A stretch of DNA of 64,000 nucleotides from an uncultured Clostridia bacterium (GCA_944376235.1 CALWCA010000016.1:1-64000); one strand, 5' to 3'. Numbered from the stretch's first letter, positions 49,152 through 61,233 are shown. Numbers and translations: made by a program. The notes: generated by a model from the sequence alone, not told the origin.

Positions 49152-50081
49152 TCAGTGCTTTCGTGGGTCGAGAGCTTCATTGAGCCCGTCGCCGATGAAA
49201 TTCAAACTTAGCATGGTCAAGCTGATGGCAAGAACGGGCCACAGCATTTGGATGGGATAGCTTTGGATCAGGGAGCGGGCCTCGTTGGCCATGGTGCCCC
49301 AGCTCGACTGGGGGATACTGATGCCGATGCCCACAAAGGCCAAAAAGGCTTCGGTGAAGATGGCCTGAGGAACCATCAGCGTCGTATTGACGATGATGGG
49401 CCCGATACTGTTGGTAATCAGGTGCTTGAACAAAATCCGCCGGTGGCTGGCGCCCATCACCCTTGCCGCCTGCGCATACTCTCTCTCTTTGAGGCTCATG
49501 ACCTGCGTGCGCACCTGACGGGCCATGCCGATCCAGCCGCTCACCGAGAGGGCCAGCAGCACCGAAAAGATGTTGGAGCCGAAGATGAGCATGACCATGA
49601 TGACATACAGCATGCTGGGGATCGAGTAGATGATATCGGCAATGCGCATGAGCACCATGTCCAGCTTGCCGCCGAAATATCCGCACACGCCGCCGTAGAC
49701 CACGCCGATGAAGAGATTGATAAAGGCTGCGGAAAAGCCCACGGAAAGGGAGATTCTCGCGCCGTACATGAGGCGTACGAAGATGTCTCGCCCAAACTTG
49801 TCGGTGCCGAGCGGGTGGCTCAGGCTGGGTGGGTCGTTTCGCAGCATAAGGTCCTGCCCGTCATAGGTGTAGGGAGAAAGCAGGGGGACCAGGATGGCAA
49901 GCGCCACCATGACCAAAAGAAAGCACAGGCTGACGAGGGCGAGTTTGTTTTTCTTGAAGTGAGCCCAGGCATCCTGAAAATAGGTCTTGGACTGCACGGC
50001 GATAAATTCATTGTTTTTCTCACTGTCGCTGAGCTTTTCAAACATATCGTCCGAGAGCTCATACAGGGCGTTTTGATTCAT
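49152..50081 (-). CDS. Peptide ABC transporter permease (OppC/DppC-type)
   Basis: 309 residues from MNQNALYEL (GGGAGGATG upstream; a longer start exists). A hydrophilic N-terminus (about 1-45) leads to six membrane helices. The coupling-loop EAA-like motif reads EREYAQAARVMGASHRRILFKHL, which contacts the ATPase, and the N-terminal HPLGTDKFGRDIFVRLMYGARISL is the OppC signature. It pairs with the permease encoded just upstream, 17 bases away. Confidence 0.92.
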   Translation of the reverse strand: MNQNALYELSDDMFEKLSDSEKNNEFIAVQSKTYFQDAWAHFKKNKLALVSLCFLLVMVALAILVPLLSPYTYDGQDLMLRNDPPSLSHPLGTDKFGRDIFVRLMYGARISLSVGFSAAFINLFIGVVYGGVCGYFGGKLDMVLMRIADIIYSIPSMLYVIMVMLIFGSNIFSVLLALSVSGWIGMARQVRTQVMSLKEREYAQAARVMGASHRRILFKHLITNSIGPIIVNTTLMVPQAIFTEAFLAFVGIGISIPQSSWGTMANEARSLIQSYPIQMLWPVLAISLTMLSLNFIGDGLNEALDPRKH

Positions 50082-50098
50082 TGCAGCATCCTCCCTTC

Positions 50099-51019
50099 TC
50101 ACTTGAGCCGCACACGCGGGTCGATGGCGGCGGAGATCAAATCGGTCGCAATGTTTGCAATGATAATGAAAGCGCCGTAGATGATGGTCAGAGCCATGAT
50201 GAGCGTGTAGTCACGGTTTGTCACGCTGTTGACAAATTCCGCCCCGATGCCGGGAATCGTGAACATGGTTTCCACGACAAACGAGCCCGTGACAAGCGTG
50301 GCAAGCAGGGGGCCTGCGTAGGTGATAACGGGAAGGATGGCGTTTTTCAGAGCGTGACGCAGCACCACCGTGACCTCTCCCGTGCCCTTGCTTTTGGCCA
50401 GCGTGACGTAGTCCTGCCGCAGTTCTTCCTGAAGGCCCGATTTGACAAGACGCGAAATCATGGCAATCGGCCCCAGGGCGAGCGCCACGCCGGGCATGAT
50501 AAAGTTTTTCCAGCCCGAAAGCCCAATCATCGGCAGCCAGCCCAGCTTGACGCCAAACAGCAGCATCATGAGCAGCGCCACCAGAAAGCTGGGGACGCTC
50601 ACGCCCACCGTTGCAATAAAGGCCACAGTGCCGTTGATCCAGGGCTTTTTGGAGAAGGCGGCCACCGCACCCAGTGAGATGCCGACAAACATGGCGATGC
50701 AAAAGGAGACCGCCCCCAGTGACGCAGTGTAGGGAAGGCCCTTTCCGATGATGTCCATGACCTCGGCGCCCTTTCGGTGCAGCGAGGTGCCAAAATTTCC
50801 GGTCACGGCATTTTTCAGATACTTGATATACCGAATGTGATAGGGCTTATCGAGGTCATACAGCTCAATGAGCTTGTCCCGGATGACGTCCGACAGCTGC
50901 CGCATCTCCCCTGAAAAGGGGGTGCCCGGAATGGCGTGCATCAGATAAAAGGTGATGGTGGCAAGCGCAAACAGGGTGACGAGGCCAAACAGCACGCGCT
51001 TGACAATGTATTTTGTCAT
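50099..51019 (-). CDS. Peptide ABC transporter permease (OppB/DppB-type)
   Basis: 306 residues with six membrane helices and a GTAGGAG site. The first helix and periplasmic loop (YIVKRVLFGLVTLFALATITF) and the EAA-type coupling motif (LRQDYVTLAKSKGTGEVTVVLRHALKNAILP) are typical of DppB/OppB. It starts 26 bases after the S9 peptidase stop, so the peptidase is inside the transporter operon. Confidence 0.92.
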   Translation of the reverse strand: MTKYIVKRVLFGLVTLFALATITFYLMHAIPGTPFSGEMRQLSDVIRDKLIELYDLDKPYHIRYIKYLKNAVTGNFGTSLHRKGAEVMDIIGKGLPYTASLGAVSFCIAMFVGISLGAVAAFSKKPWINGTVAFIATVGVSVPSFLVALLMMLLFGVKLGWLPMIGLSGWKNFIMPGVALALGPIAMISRLVKSGLQEELRQDYVTLAKSKGTGEVTVVLRHALKNAILPVITYAGPLLATLVTGSFVVETMFTIPGIGAEFVNSVTNRDYTLIMALTIIYGAFIIIANIATDLISAAIDPRVRLK

Positions 51020-51045
51020 GGCTTTTTCTCCTACTTCAGAAGTGG

Positions 51046-53019
51046 TTAGCAGTACCGGTCAATCCAAGCGGCGATTTCTTTGAGCCGGCGGATGCGGTGA
51101 CGGGGCTTGCCGTTGCGCGAGAGATTGTGGTTTTCCCCCTCGAACAGGCACATGCGGCTGGGCACCCCAAAGTATTTCATGGCCTGGAACATCTCAACGC
51201 CCTGGTCGATGGTGCAGTCGTAGTCGCAAAGGGCATGGATGAACAAAATGGGCGTTTTGGCATAGGGTGCGTAGCGATAGGGGGAGTGGAACCACAGCTT
51301 TTCCGTATTGCTCCACGGGTCGCCGCCGGCTGCCTCCCTGTCGTAGGTAAAGCCGATATCACTGATGCAGAAGTCGGCCACAAAGTCGCTGACGCTGCGC
51401 TGGGATGCAATGGCCGCAAAGCGGTCGGTGTGGCCCACAATCCAGTTGCACATGAATCCGGCATACGAGCCGCCCGCCACGGCGACACGCTTCGGATCAA
51501 TCTGAGGACAGACCTCCAGGATATGGTCCATAAACGCCATCAAATCGTCGTAGTCGATGGTGCCGTGCTTGCCCCGGATGTCGGCAAATTCCTCGCCCTT
51601 GCCCTCGCTGCCGCGCGGATTGCAGAAGAAGACAAAGTATCCCTTGCCGGCAAAGGCCTGCATCTCGTGCATAAAAACACATCCATACGCCGAGCGCGGG
51701 CCGCCGTGGATTTCATATAGGGCGGGGTAGCGTTTTGTCTCGTCGTAGTCCTTGGGATAGATGACCCAGCCGTCGATGGAAATGCCCTCGCTGTTGACAA
51801 AGGGGGTGTATTTGACAGGGGAGACAAACTTTGTGGCAAAAAAGTCCCCGTTGACATTGGTGAGCTGCACGGGCAGGCTGCTGTTCAAGGCGCAGCGATA
51901 GAGCTCAAGACACCTGTCCTTCGGCGCCGCAGCCACATAGGCGTTGCTCTCATCTGCATCGAAAAAGGCGATGCAGCCCTCTTCAAAACACACGCGCTTT
52001 TTCACAGTGCCCACAAGGTCAATGGAATAAAGGGCCCTTTCATAGCCCTTGAGCGCGACGAAAAAAATCTCCTCGCCCACGGTTTTCCATGTCGTGCCGT
52101 CGCCAAACAAAACGTCGGTGAGAATGGAGCCGCCCACCGCCAGGCCGTCGTGGGTACGCAGCAGGGCAGACTTCCCCGTGGCCATGTCGTAGGTGTAAAA
52201 ATCGCAAAGCTGCGTGTTGCCGTAGGTCTTGTTGTCCGAAAGTGTATAGATCAGCTTTGAACCAACAAAGCCCGCCTGGCCTACCTTTGCGGTGGCGGGG
52301 GGCACAATGGTCTGCATTTTTCCGGTGTCGGCATGGTATAAGTAGAGTTCGGTCAGCGTGTCCTGCAGGGTGTCCTGCCAATCCCGGCCCACAATGGCAA
52401 TCAGGGAGCCGGAAATCTGAAAGGACTTGACCTCGGTGGTGAAATTCGTGACCGGCGTGAGCGACTGCTGCGCCTCGTTGTAAAGATAGAGCACATTGCG
52501 CTTGCCCGACACATAGCCCTTGCCGTTTTCCCACAGGGGAGCCTCTTCAATCACATGGTAGTCGAGCTCTTCAATGCACTCATCCTCGGGCACCACGGAG
52601 GGGTCTGGGGCGTTTTTGTCATAGACAATGGTGGCGGCATAGAGGCCGTTTCCAAGCTTTTTGAGCTGCGTCACCTCGCCGGGTATGTCAAAGGCCTTGG
52701 CTTTTTTGCCGGTGCTGACGCACACGCGGTAATAGGATGTTTTTTTATTGTGGGGCTTTGACTTGTCGGCCTCGTCGTATTCGGCGCAGACCAGCAGCGT
52801 ATCCGCATCGTCCCAGAGGAAGGCGCCGTCCTTGCCGGTATCGCCCAGCGCACGGGTGGCCCCGGTCTGCGTGTCGCAGAGGTGGATGTTTGACTGATAG
52901 CAGTTGTTTTCCCTATCCGACGTCGTGACGGTATAGGCCAGCAGCTTGCCGTCCGGACCGAGTGCAGGGGCGCTGACAAACGCAAGCTTTGCAACGTCTT
53001 CGAGCAAGATGTTTTCCAT
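51046..53019 (-). CDS. S9-family prolyl-oligopeptidase-like (acylaminoacyl-peptidase type) serine peptidase
   Basis: 657 residues without signal peptide, so cytoplasmic. An N-terminal seven-blade beta-propeller (about 1-400) caps a C-terminal alpha/beta-hydrolase. The catalytic triad is visible: Ser in GGSYAGFM, Asp in ALCDYDCTID, and His in FEGENHNLSR; YEIHGGPRSAYG forms the oxyanion region. It cleaves short peptides, including N-acylated or X-Pro types in relatives. It is encoded between the solute-binding protein and permeases of a peptide importer, which argues for digestion of the imported peptides. Confidence 0.92.
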   Translation of the reverse strand: MENILLEDVAKLAFVSAPALGPDGKLLAYTVTTSDRENNCYQSNIHLCDTQTGATRALGDTGKDGAFLWDDADTLLVCAEYDEADKSKPHNKKTSYYRVCVSTGKKAKAFDIPGEVTQLKKLGNGLYAATIVYDKNAPDPSVVPEDECIEELDYHVIEEAPLWENGKGYVSGKRNVLYLYNEAQQSLTPVTNFTTEVKSFQISGSLIAIVGRDWQDTLQDTLTELYLYHADTGKMQTIVPPATAKVGQAGFVGSKLIYTLSDNKTYGNTQLCDFYTYDMATGKSALLRTHDGLAVGGSILTDVLFGDGTTWKTVGEEIFFVALKGYERALYSIDLVGTVKKRVCFEEGCIAFFDADESNAYVAAAPKDRCLELYRCALNSSLPVQLTNVNGDFFATKFVSPVKYTPFVNSEGISIDGWVIYPKDYDETKRYPALYEIHGGPRSAYGCVFMHEMQAFAGKGYFVFFCNPRGSEGKGEEFADIRGKHGTIDYDDLMAFMDHILEVCPQIDPKRVAVAGGSYAGFMCNWIVGHTDRFAAIASQRSVSDFVADFCISDIGFTYDREAAGGDPWSNTEKLWFHSPYRYAPYAKTPILFIHALCDYDCTIDQGVEMFQAMKYFGVPSRMCLFEGENHNLSRNGKPRHRIRRLKEIAAWIDRYC

Positions 53020-53052
53020 AGCAATCGACCTTTCCGAAAGTTTGACGAATGA

Positions 53053-53090
53053 GGGATATCCTTGGAGCTTTGAAACTCCAAGGATATCCC
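53053..53090 (-). other. Perfect intercistronic hairpin between binding-protein and peptidase genes
   Basis: GGGATATCCTTGGAG (53053-53067) pairs with its exact complement (53076-53090), 15 bp around eight bases. No T run follows on the minus strand. It probably protects the binding-protein mRNA 3' end or partly reduces downstream expression. Confidence 0.65.
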
Positions 53091-53125
53091 CAAAAGAAAT
53101 TTCACTTCATTATTTCAGACATCGT

Positions 53126-54781
53126 TTATTCGGCGGCAATCGTGCAGTAGCCGAAGAAGGGCCACACGCCGTTCAGGGTAATGCCCTGAATACCGTCGGC
53201 GACGAGGTAGGGGGTCAGATACTCAAACAACGGGATGAGATAGACATTTTCCTCCACGAGGTAGTCTTCCATCTCGTGCAGCGCCTGCAGAAACTCGGTG
53301 GGGTCGGCAAGCTGAATGGCGTTTTCAGCCATTTCATCGTACACCGGATCGCTGATGGCCGGGACAACCTGCCCGCCGGTGGTCCACAGCGTGAGCAGGC
53401 GGCTGAAGTGGCTGCCAACCGAATCGCCGTAACGGCAGAGCTCGAAATCGCCCTGGTCAACCTGGTCATAGTAGACGCTGGACTCCACGCTGTCGAAGCT
53501 CACGTCAATGCCGACGGCAGCCCAGAAGGACTGGAGCATGGTGGCAACGTCGCCATGGATGCTGTTGTTGCTGTATTTGTAAACGGTTTTGAGGGGGTTG
53601 CTCTCGTCATAGCCGGCCTCGGCGAGAAGCTGCTTTGCCATTTCGGGATCGTATGTCAGGGTGTAACCATCGGCATCGGCCTCATCGCGGAATTCCCCGT
53701 TGATGCCGGCTGCGCCATGGGGGATATAACCGTTGAGCACCTGATAATATTCGGAGCCCAGCACGTCGGAGATGGCCTGCTTGTCAATGGCCAGCGCAAG
53801 GGCGCGGCGCACTCTGACATCCTTGAGATATTCGGGACCGGTCTCACCGGAGTTCATAACGATAAAGTAGGAGGTTCCGTCCTGGATCACCTGCAGTGTA
53901 TCCGTGCCCGTATATTTGTCGGCTGCGCTGCTCGTGACACTGAGCGCAACGTCGATGTCGCCGCTCTCAAAGTTCATGGCCTGGGCATCCTGGTCGGGCA
54001 TGCACCAGAAGGTGATGGAATCCATGGTGATGGCGTCCTTGTTGAAGTAGGTCTCGCTCTTGGTGAGGACTGCCTTTTCCGTGGAGTTGATTTCACTCAC
54101 GACATAGGGGCCCGAGGTAGGATTGCCGGGCTCGAGGGACCACAGGGAATCGTGCTGCGGCGTGTCCTGAGGAAGGGCAACCCAGGCTCTGTTGCACATC
54201 AGGCTGGGCAGGAAGGTGCAGGGGGCTTCCAGTTCAATGACAAGGGTCTTGTCGTCGGTCGCCTCGATGCCGACGTAGCTGTGATCTTCCACCGTGCAGT
54301 CAAAGTCGTTTCCGGCCTCGATGGCCTTTTGGTTATACTCTTTGGAGCCCTTGAGGTAGCTGAGGATTTCCTTGATGGAATATGCATTGTCAACGCCATA
54401 GGACAGCGCGCGCAGCATGGCATATTCGAAATCATGGGCGGTGATGGGAGTCCCGTCGCTCCAGACGGCATCGTCTATCAGGGTGAAGGTGTAGGTCAGG
54501 CCGTCTTCGCTGACGGTGTAATCCTTGCACAGCTCCTTTTGGACGTTCCCCTGCGCATCCTTGCGGAACATGCCGGAATACAGATGAGTGAGGACATATT
54601 CATTTTGCGTCTCGGTGTTGATGCCGTGATCCAGCGTGGTAATGTGGGCGCCGAGGGCGACATCAATGTTGCTTGTTGATGCGGTGTTGGGGTCAGTGTT
54701 CTCGCCCTCCGTGGAGTTGCAGCCGGCAAACAACACAAGGGTCATGCAGGCCGCCAAGAGAAGAGCAACCAGTTTTTTCAT
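53126..54781 (-). CDS. Peptide ABC transporter substrate-binding lipoprotein (SBP family 5)
   Basis: 551 residues. The N-terminal signal MKKLVALLLAACMTLVLFAGC ends in a lipobox (LFAGC), so it is lipid-anchored outside the membrane. The family-5 pattern follows (ITTLDHGINTETQNEYVLTHLYSGMFRKD; DGLTYTFTLIDDAVWSDGTPITAHDFEYAMLRALS). It captures peptides for the permeases encoded downstream; OppA-like in size. A strong promoter lies immediately upstream, and a stable hairpin follows the stop, as expected for a binding protein made in excess of the membrane parts. Confidence 0.93.
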   Translation of the reverse strand: MKKLVALLLAACMTLVLFAGCNSTEGENTDPNTASTSNIDVALGAHITTLDHGINTETQNEYVLTHLYSGMFRKDAQGNVQKELCKDYTVSEDGLTYTFTLIDDAVWSDGTPITAHDFEYAMLRALSYGVDNAYSIKEILSYLKGSKEYNQKAIEAGNDFDCTVEDHSYVGIEATDDKTLVIELEAPCTFLPSLMCNRAWVALPQDTPQHDSLWSLEPGNPTSGPYVVSEINSTEKAVLTKSETYFNKDAITMDSITFWCMPDQDAQAMNFESGDIDVALSVTSSAADKYTGTDTLQVIQDGTSYFIVMNSGETGPEYLKDVRVRRALALAIDKQAISDVLGSEYYQVLNGYIPHGAAGINGEFRDEADADGYTLTYDPEMAKQLLAEAGYDESNPLKTVYKYSNNSIHGDVATMLQSFWAAVGIDVSFDSVESSVYYDQVDQGDFELCRYGDSVGSHFSRLLTLWTTGGQVVPAISDPVYDEMAENAIQLADPTEFLQALHEMEDYLVEENVYLIPLFEYLTPYLVADGIQGITLNGVWPFFGYCTIAAE

Positions 54782-54819
54782 CGCGAAAGCCTCCTGTAGT
54801 TCAAAATTAGAACGAGCCC

Positions 54820-54849
54820 ATCATAGCATGAATTGGGGGGCCATGTCAA
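54820..54849 (-). promoter_or_regulatory. Promoter of the peptide-transporter operon
   Basis: On the minus strand TTGACA (54849-54844), 18 bases, TATGAT (54825-54820). Transcription would start about 30 bases before the binding-protein ATG. Confidence 0.8.
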
Positions 54850-55380
54850 CAGATATTTATACAAAATCATCCAAAAATATTGAATAAAGTTGCTTCAAAA
54901 GGGGAAGTCGAGCGTCTGTGTGCGTGAGAGGAGAATTCGAGGCAGCACAGAAAGGCCGCGCAAATAACGCTGTTTTTATCCCCAAAAGCGACATTTCGGT
55001 CAAAAATCGAGAATGTTGTCGGGCTTAAAAATAAAATCGTTAAAATTTTAAAATGAAGGCTCAAAAGAACAGCAAGAGAAAAGAAAAATGATGAGGCATG
55101 AGCTAAAAACTATTTTGAGAAAAACGACAAAGTTCCGCAGGGGAAATGTGCTGAAAAAGGGAATGGAAGGGTTGAATGCGGCAGGCTGTGAGAGGAAGGC
55201 GTTGGAAAGGGTGAAAAGTGGGAAGGAGGGAGAAAAAAGAGCACAGAAATGAATAAAAATTCATTATTATAGGGGCTGCTGTGCAAGATATGGGCAGGAG
55301 AGGCGAGATGGCCGGAGCAAGGGAGCATCTGCAGGGCCCGATTTTTTTTGGGAACAGGGCAGCGCAGGAAACAGGAACAT
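54850..55380. other. Gene-free AT-rich divergent region
   Basis: About 530 bases between the transporter promoter and the walJ promoter. It is A-rich, especially 55020-55260. I see no gene, RNA or clear operator. Confidence 0.5.
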
Positions 55381-55409
55381 TTGCAGCACGGCACATGATA
55401 TGGTATAAT
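55381..55409 (+). promoter_or_regulatory. Promoter of walJ-rlmH
   Basis: TTGCAG (55381-55386), 17 bases, TATAAT (55404-55409). Confidence 0.75.
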
Positions 55410-55473
55410 AACGACAATCATTTTGGGTTGAACATACTGGATATTTTGGATTAAGAAGGGATACATCGTCCAT

Positions 55474-56289
55474 ATGCGTTTTTGTACTTTGGTTTCGGGC
55501 AGCAGCGGCAACGCCGTTTACCTCGGCGAGGGGGGCTGCCATTTGCTGATTGATGCCGGGCTGAGCTACCGGGAGCTGACACGGCAGCTCGGGACGCTGG
55601 GACTTCGCCCGTCCGACCTGTCGGGTCTGCTGCTGACGCATGAGCACAGCGACCATGTCAAGGGGCTGGCGCAGTTTGCCATGCGCACCGGCGTGCCTAT
55701 TTACGGCAGCAGGGAGACGCTGATGGCGGTATGCACCAAGCTGGGCAGCGTGATGCCAGATCGGTTTACGGCCTTTTCGGGCAGAGGGCCCTTTGAGATT
55801 GGCGCGTTTTCGGTGACGCCCTTTGCCGTGCCGCACGACGTGCCCTGCCTGGGCTACCGTGTGGAGGGGGAGAGCGGCCGTTTTGCCATGGCAACCGACA
55901 TCGGCTATGCGGCAGACTCCATCAGAGAGGGCCTGCGCGGCGTAGACTTTGTGTTGGTGGAGGCCAATCACGATGTGGAGATGCTGATGAAGGGGCCCTA
56001 TCCGCCCTATCTCAAGCGCCGAATTGCATCGGACGAGGGGCATCTGTCCAACGAGGACTGCGGGGAGCTGTGCCGAGAGCTGGTGCAGACGGGGTGCGAG
56101 CATTTTCTGCTGGGGCATCTGTCGAGCAACAACAACCTGCCGCAGCTGGCGGCGCAGGCAGTGTGCGGGACGCTGATGCAGGCGGGCATCCGTCCCGGCG
56201 AGGTGACGGTTGATGTGGCGCCGCGTCTGGAGAGAAGCCCGCTCTTTGAATTCGGGCACACGCAGGTGCTGCGGCAGGGGGCTTTTTGA
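55474..56289 (+). CDS. walJ: MBL-fold hydrolase WalJ/YycJ
   Basis: 271 residues with an AAGAAGGGA site. An exonuclease-type metallo-beta-lactamase-fold protein: LVSGSSGNAVYLG, LLIDAGLS, the metal loop LTHEHSDHVKG, VPHDVPCLGY, ATDIGY, EANHDVEM and GHLSSNN. In Bacillota it is linked to the WalKR cell-wall regulon and to DNA mismatch repair or replication coordination. Here the walKR genes are not present, but rlmH follows immediately (ATG directly after the stop), as in B. subtilis and relatives. Confidence 0.9.
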   Translation: MRFCTLVSGSSGNAVYLGEGGCHLLIDAGLSYRELTRQLGTLGLRPSDLSGLLLTHEHSDHVKGLAQFAMRTGVPIYGSRETLMAVCTKLGSVMPDRFTAFSGRGPFEIGAFSVTPFAVPHDVPCLGYRVEGESGRFAMATDIGYAADSIREGLRGVDFVLVEANHDVEMLMKGPYPPYLKRRIASDEGHLSNEDCGELCRELVQTGCEHFLLGHLSSNNNLPQLAAQAVCGTLMQAGIRPGEVTVDVAPRLERSPLFEFGHTQVLRQGAF

Positions 56290-56769
56290 ATGGAGCACAT
56301 CATTTTGGCGGTGGGAAAGCTGAGCGAATCCTATTGGAGAGAGGCCTGCGCCGAATATGTCAAGCGCATGGGCAGATACGGGGGGCTGCGCATCGAGGAG
56401 ATTGCCGAGGCAAGGCTGCCCAAGAACCCCTCCCCGGCCGACATCGGGAGGGCAGTGGCAAAGGAGGGGGAGGATATGCTCTCCCGTCTGCCCAAGAGAG
56501 CCTTTGTGTGCGGGCTGTTTATCGAGGGCAGGCAGCGCAGTTCGACCGGGCTGGCACAGCTTTTGGACGAGCTGCCGCAAAGAGGGTTTTCCCAGGCGGT
56601 TTTTCTGATTGGCGGCTCCAACGGCATGTCTGAAGCCGTGCGCAGCGCCTGCCATGAGACGCTGTCCTTCTCTCCCATGACCTTTCCGCACCAGCTCATG
56701 CGCGTCATGCTGTGCGAGCAGCTTTACCGTGCCCGAAGCATCCTGGCCGGCACGGAGTACCACAAATAG
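56290..56769 (+). CDS. rlmH: 23S rRNA (pseudouridine(1915)-N3)-methyltransferase RlmH
   Basis: 159 residues, full length. A SPOUT-class methyltransferase acting on pseudouridine 1915 of helix 69 in assembled ribosomes. The knot region is clear: VFLIGGSNGMSEAVRSACHETLSFSPMTFPHQLMRVMLCEQLYRARSILAGTEYHK, the highly conserved family end. It starts directly after the walJ stop and is followed by a small membrane protein. Confidence 0.97.
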   Translation: MEHIILAVGKLSESYWREACAEYVKRMGRYGGLRIEEIAEARLPKNPSPADIGRAVAKEGEDMLSRLPKRAFVCGLFIEGRQRSSTGLAQLLDELPQRGFSQAVFLIGGSNGMSEAVRSACHETLSFSPMTFPHQLMRVMLCEQLYRARSILAGTEYHK

Positions 56770-56780
56770 GAGGTGCCGTT

Positions 56781-57002
56781 TTGAAAAAAGACGAAAAATT
56801 TTGCAAAATTCTGTTTGGGGCCGTGCTGCTGGAGGTCGGGGTGCTGGGCGCCGTGGGCCTTGCCATTGCGGCCGCCGTGCTGCGGCAGGGTTCCACATCC
56901 GGCCTGCTGCGCGCCATGGAGAGCACCGGCGCGTTCTATCCGGCACTGCTGCTGTTTTTGGCCGGCTGTGCGGGCTTTTACATCTGCTGCGAGCAGATGT
57001 AA
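56781..57002 (+). CDS. Small two-helix membrane protein
   Basis: 73 residues from a TTG start 11 bases after the rlmH stop, with GGAGGTGCCG upstream. Two hydrophobic segments (about 11-34 and 50-68) are joined by a short polar loop (RQGSTSGLLRAMESTGAF). The C-terminus is CCEQM. I do not recognise a family. It is the last gene of the walJ-rlmH unit and may be an accessory membrane peptide. Confidence 0.6.
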   Translation: MKKDEKFCKILFGAVLLEVGVLGAVGLAIAAAVLRQGSTSGLLRAMESTGAFYPALLLFLAGCAGFYICCEQM

Positions 57003-57228
57003 AACAGGGGGCCAGACTACCAGCCAAAGGTGGTCTGGCGCGACGATGAGGAGACAAAGCGGGCAAAATAAAAGAGGGTGCGCCTGTTCTTTTGGAAGGA
57101 GAGCGTCCCCTTTTTCATGTAGGCGCCTGGTTTTGACAACGCCTTATTTTAATTTTGGGAAGAAAATAACCAAGAGCATACCCCTCGAAAGCGCAAAAAT
57201 GCCGCTTTATCATTTCACACAGCATGGG
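57003..57228. other. Spacer with a small hairpin
   Basis: GCCAGACTACC (57011-57021) pairs with GGTGGTCTGGC (57029-57039) just after the small membrane-protein gene, with no T run. Nothing else recognised up to the terminator at 57229. Confidence 0.5.
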
Positions 57229-57268
57229 AAAAACGGGCAAGAAGTCAAAGGCTTCCTGCCCGTTTTTT
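57229..57268. terminator. Bidirectional terminator
   Basis: AAAACGGGCA and TGCCCGTTTT with an inner CTTC/GAAG-like extension (57229-57268), then TTTTGTTG on the plus strand. It separates the walJ unit from the converging ATP-grasp gene. The stretch from 57269 to 57446 is otherwise empty. Confidence 0.8.
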
Positions 57269-57446
57269 GTTGCAGCCTGTTTTCCGGCCGTTTTCGCTTG
57301 GTTTGTTTTCGATCCTTTCCTTATCGGCAGATGGCTTTTGGGGCCGCCTGCTTTTTCTATAGGGGACGGTGGGGGCGCGCAGTGCCTGAAAGGGGGTGAT
57401 GCGATGCTTTTTGTGGGGGAGGGACGCACAGAGGAAGGGCGGCGCG

Positions 57447-58466
57447 TCAGGCATGGAAGCCGGCCGCCGCGTCAAAGCGCGGGGCAAGGCCGATGCGGTC
57501 GGGCCCCAGATGCACGCGGAACTGGTAGATGTCATTTCCGGGGAAGTGGTTGGCCTCAATCAAAATGGGGCCATTGGGCGTGACGGCCACGTCCCAGCCC
57601 ACATATCCGAGCTCGGGGATGCGCAGCGCCGCCTCCTTGACAAGCTGTGCCGCTTCCCTGGTAAAGGCGAGCGGCGCACCCTTGAGCGTGACGCCAGTGA
57701 AGGGGTGCTCGCTGTAGAGCAGGCCGTCCTTGTCGGCGCCGGGGGTCGAGATGCAGCCCTTTTCCAGATCCACGATGGCCGCCATGCCGCCACTGTTGAG
57801 GTTGTCCACCCTGCGGCCGTTGTTGCCAAGGCGGATGCAGGAAAAGACGATGGCAGGCTGCCCTCCCGGACGGGTGATGGTGACAAGGCGCAGCGTGTTA
57901 ACCGACAGGGGGTAGATACGGGCATAGTCCTCATGCTGAACCACATACTGCTCGACCAGAAGCTGCCCGTTTTGGATGCACTCGTCATAGCGGGCGTGAA
58001 GGTCTGCAATTTGCGAAGCGTCGAGCAGCTCGATGCCGCGTCCGCAGGTGCCGTCGAGCGGCTTGACCACAAAGAGGGGATTGCGCTGGCAGAAGGCCTC
58101 AAACTCCTCGAAGCCGGCCTGCCTCAAATCCAGCCACAGCCTGCCGTGCAGGCCGTCGAAGCGGCGCAGGAACTGCGTTTTGTCGCTGAGCAGGTTCCAG
58201 TATTGCGGGGGGTTGAGGCGCCTGACGTATTCATTGTTTTTGCCGCGCGTCACATAGGTGGCGCGCTGGGCGGGGGTGAGAGAGTCAAACTCAAACAGCC
58301 GGTAGTCGGTATAGCCGGCGCGGTATTTGACAGCGCAGCCCAGCATGTCGCACAGGACGAAAAATTTTGGCCGGCCGCACCGTTTTGAGACCACCGACAC
58401 CGCCGACTTTAGGCCCGACAGATCCATGTTTGCCGCCCGGCGGATGAGATATTGCAGCTTTCCCAA
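57447..58466 (-). CDS. ATP-grasp protein (sugar-transfer-associated type)
   Basis: 339 residues from a TTG start with GAGGAGGTT upstream. An ATP-grasp fold, similar to the sugar-transfer-associated ATP-grasp family (PF14397): FVVKPLDGTCGRGIELL (ATP lysine loop), YVVQHEDYARIYPLSVNTLRLVTI, and the metal-binding IPELGYVGWDVAVTPNGPILIEANHFPGND. Such proteins ligate an amino or carboxyl group and usually occur in polysaccharide or cell-wall gene clusters. Here it follows secA by 31 bases and no sugar genes are nearby, so the product cannot be guessed. Confidence 0.78.
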   Translation of the reverse strand: MGKLQYLIRRAANMDLSGLKSAVSVVSKRCGRPKFFVLCDMLGCAVKYRAGYTDYRLFEFDSLTPAQRATYVTRGKNNEYVRRLNPPQYWNLLSDKTQFLRRFDGLHGRLWLDLRQAGFEEFEAFCQRNPLFVVKPLDGTCGRGIELLDASQIADLHARYDECIQNGQLLVEQYVVQHEDYARIYPLSVNTLRLVTITRPGGQPAIVFSCIRLGNNGRRVDNLNSGGMAAIVDLEKGCISTPGADKDGLLYSEHPFTGVTLKGAPLAFTREAAQLVKEAALRIPELGYVGWDVAVTPNGPILIEANHFPGNDIYQFRVHLGPDRIGLAPRFDAAAGFHA

Positions 58467-58497
58467 GGGAGAACCTCCTCTGACAAACGCGCGGTCT

Positions 58498-61233
<2,736 letters not shown>

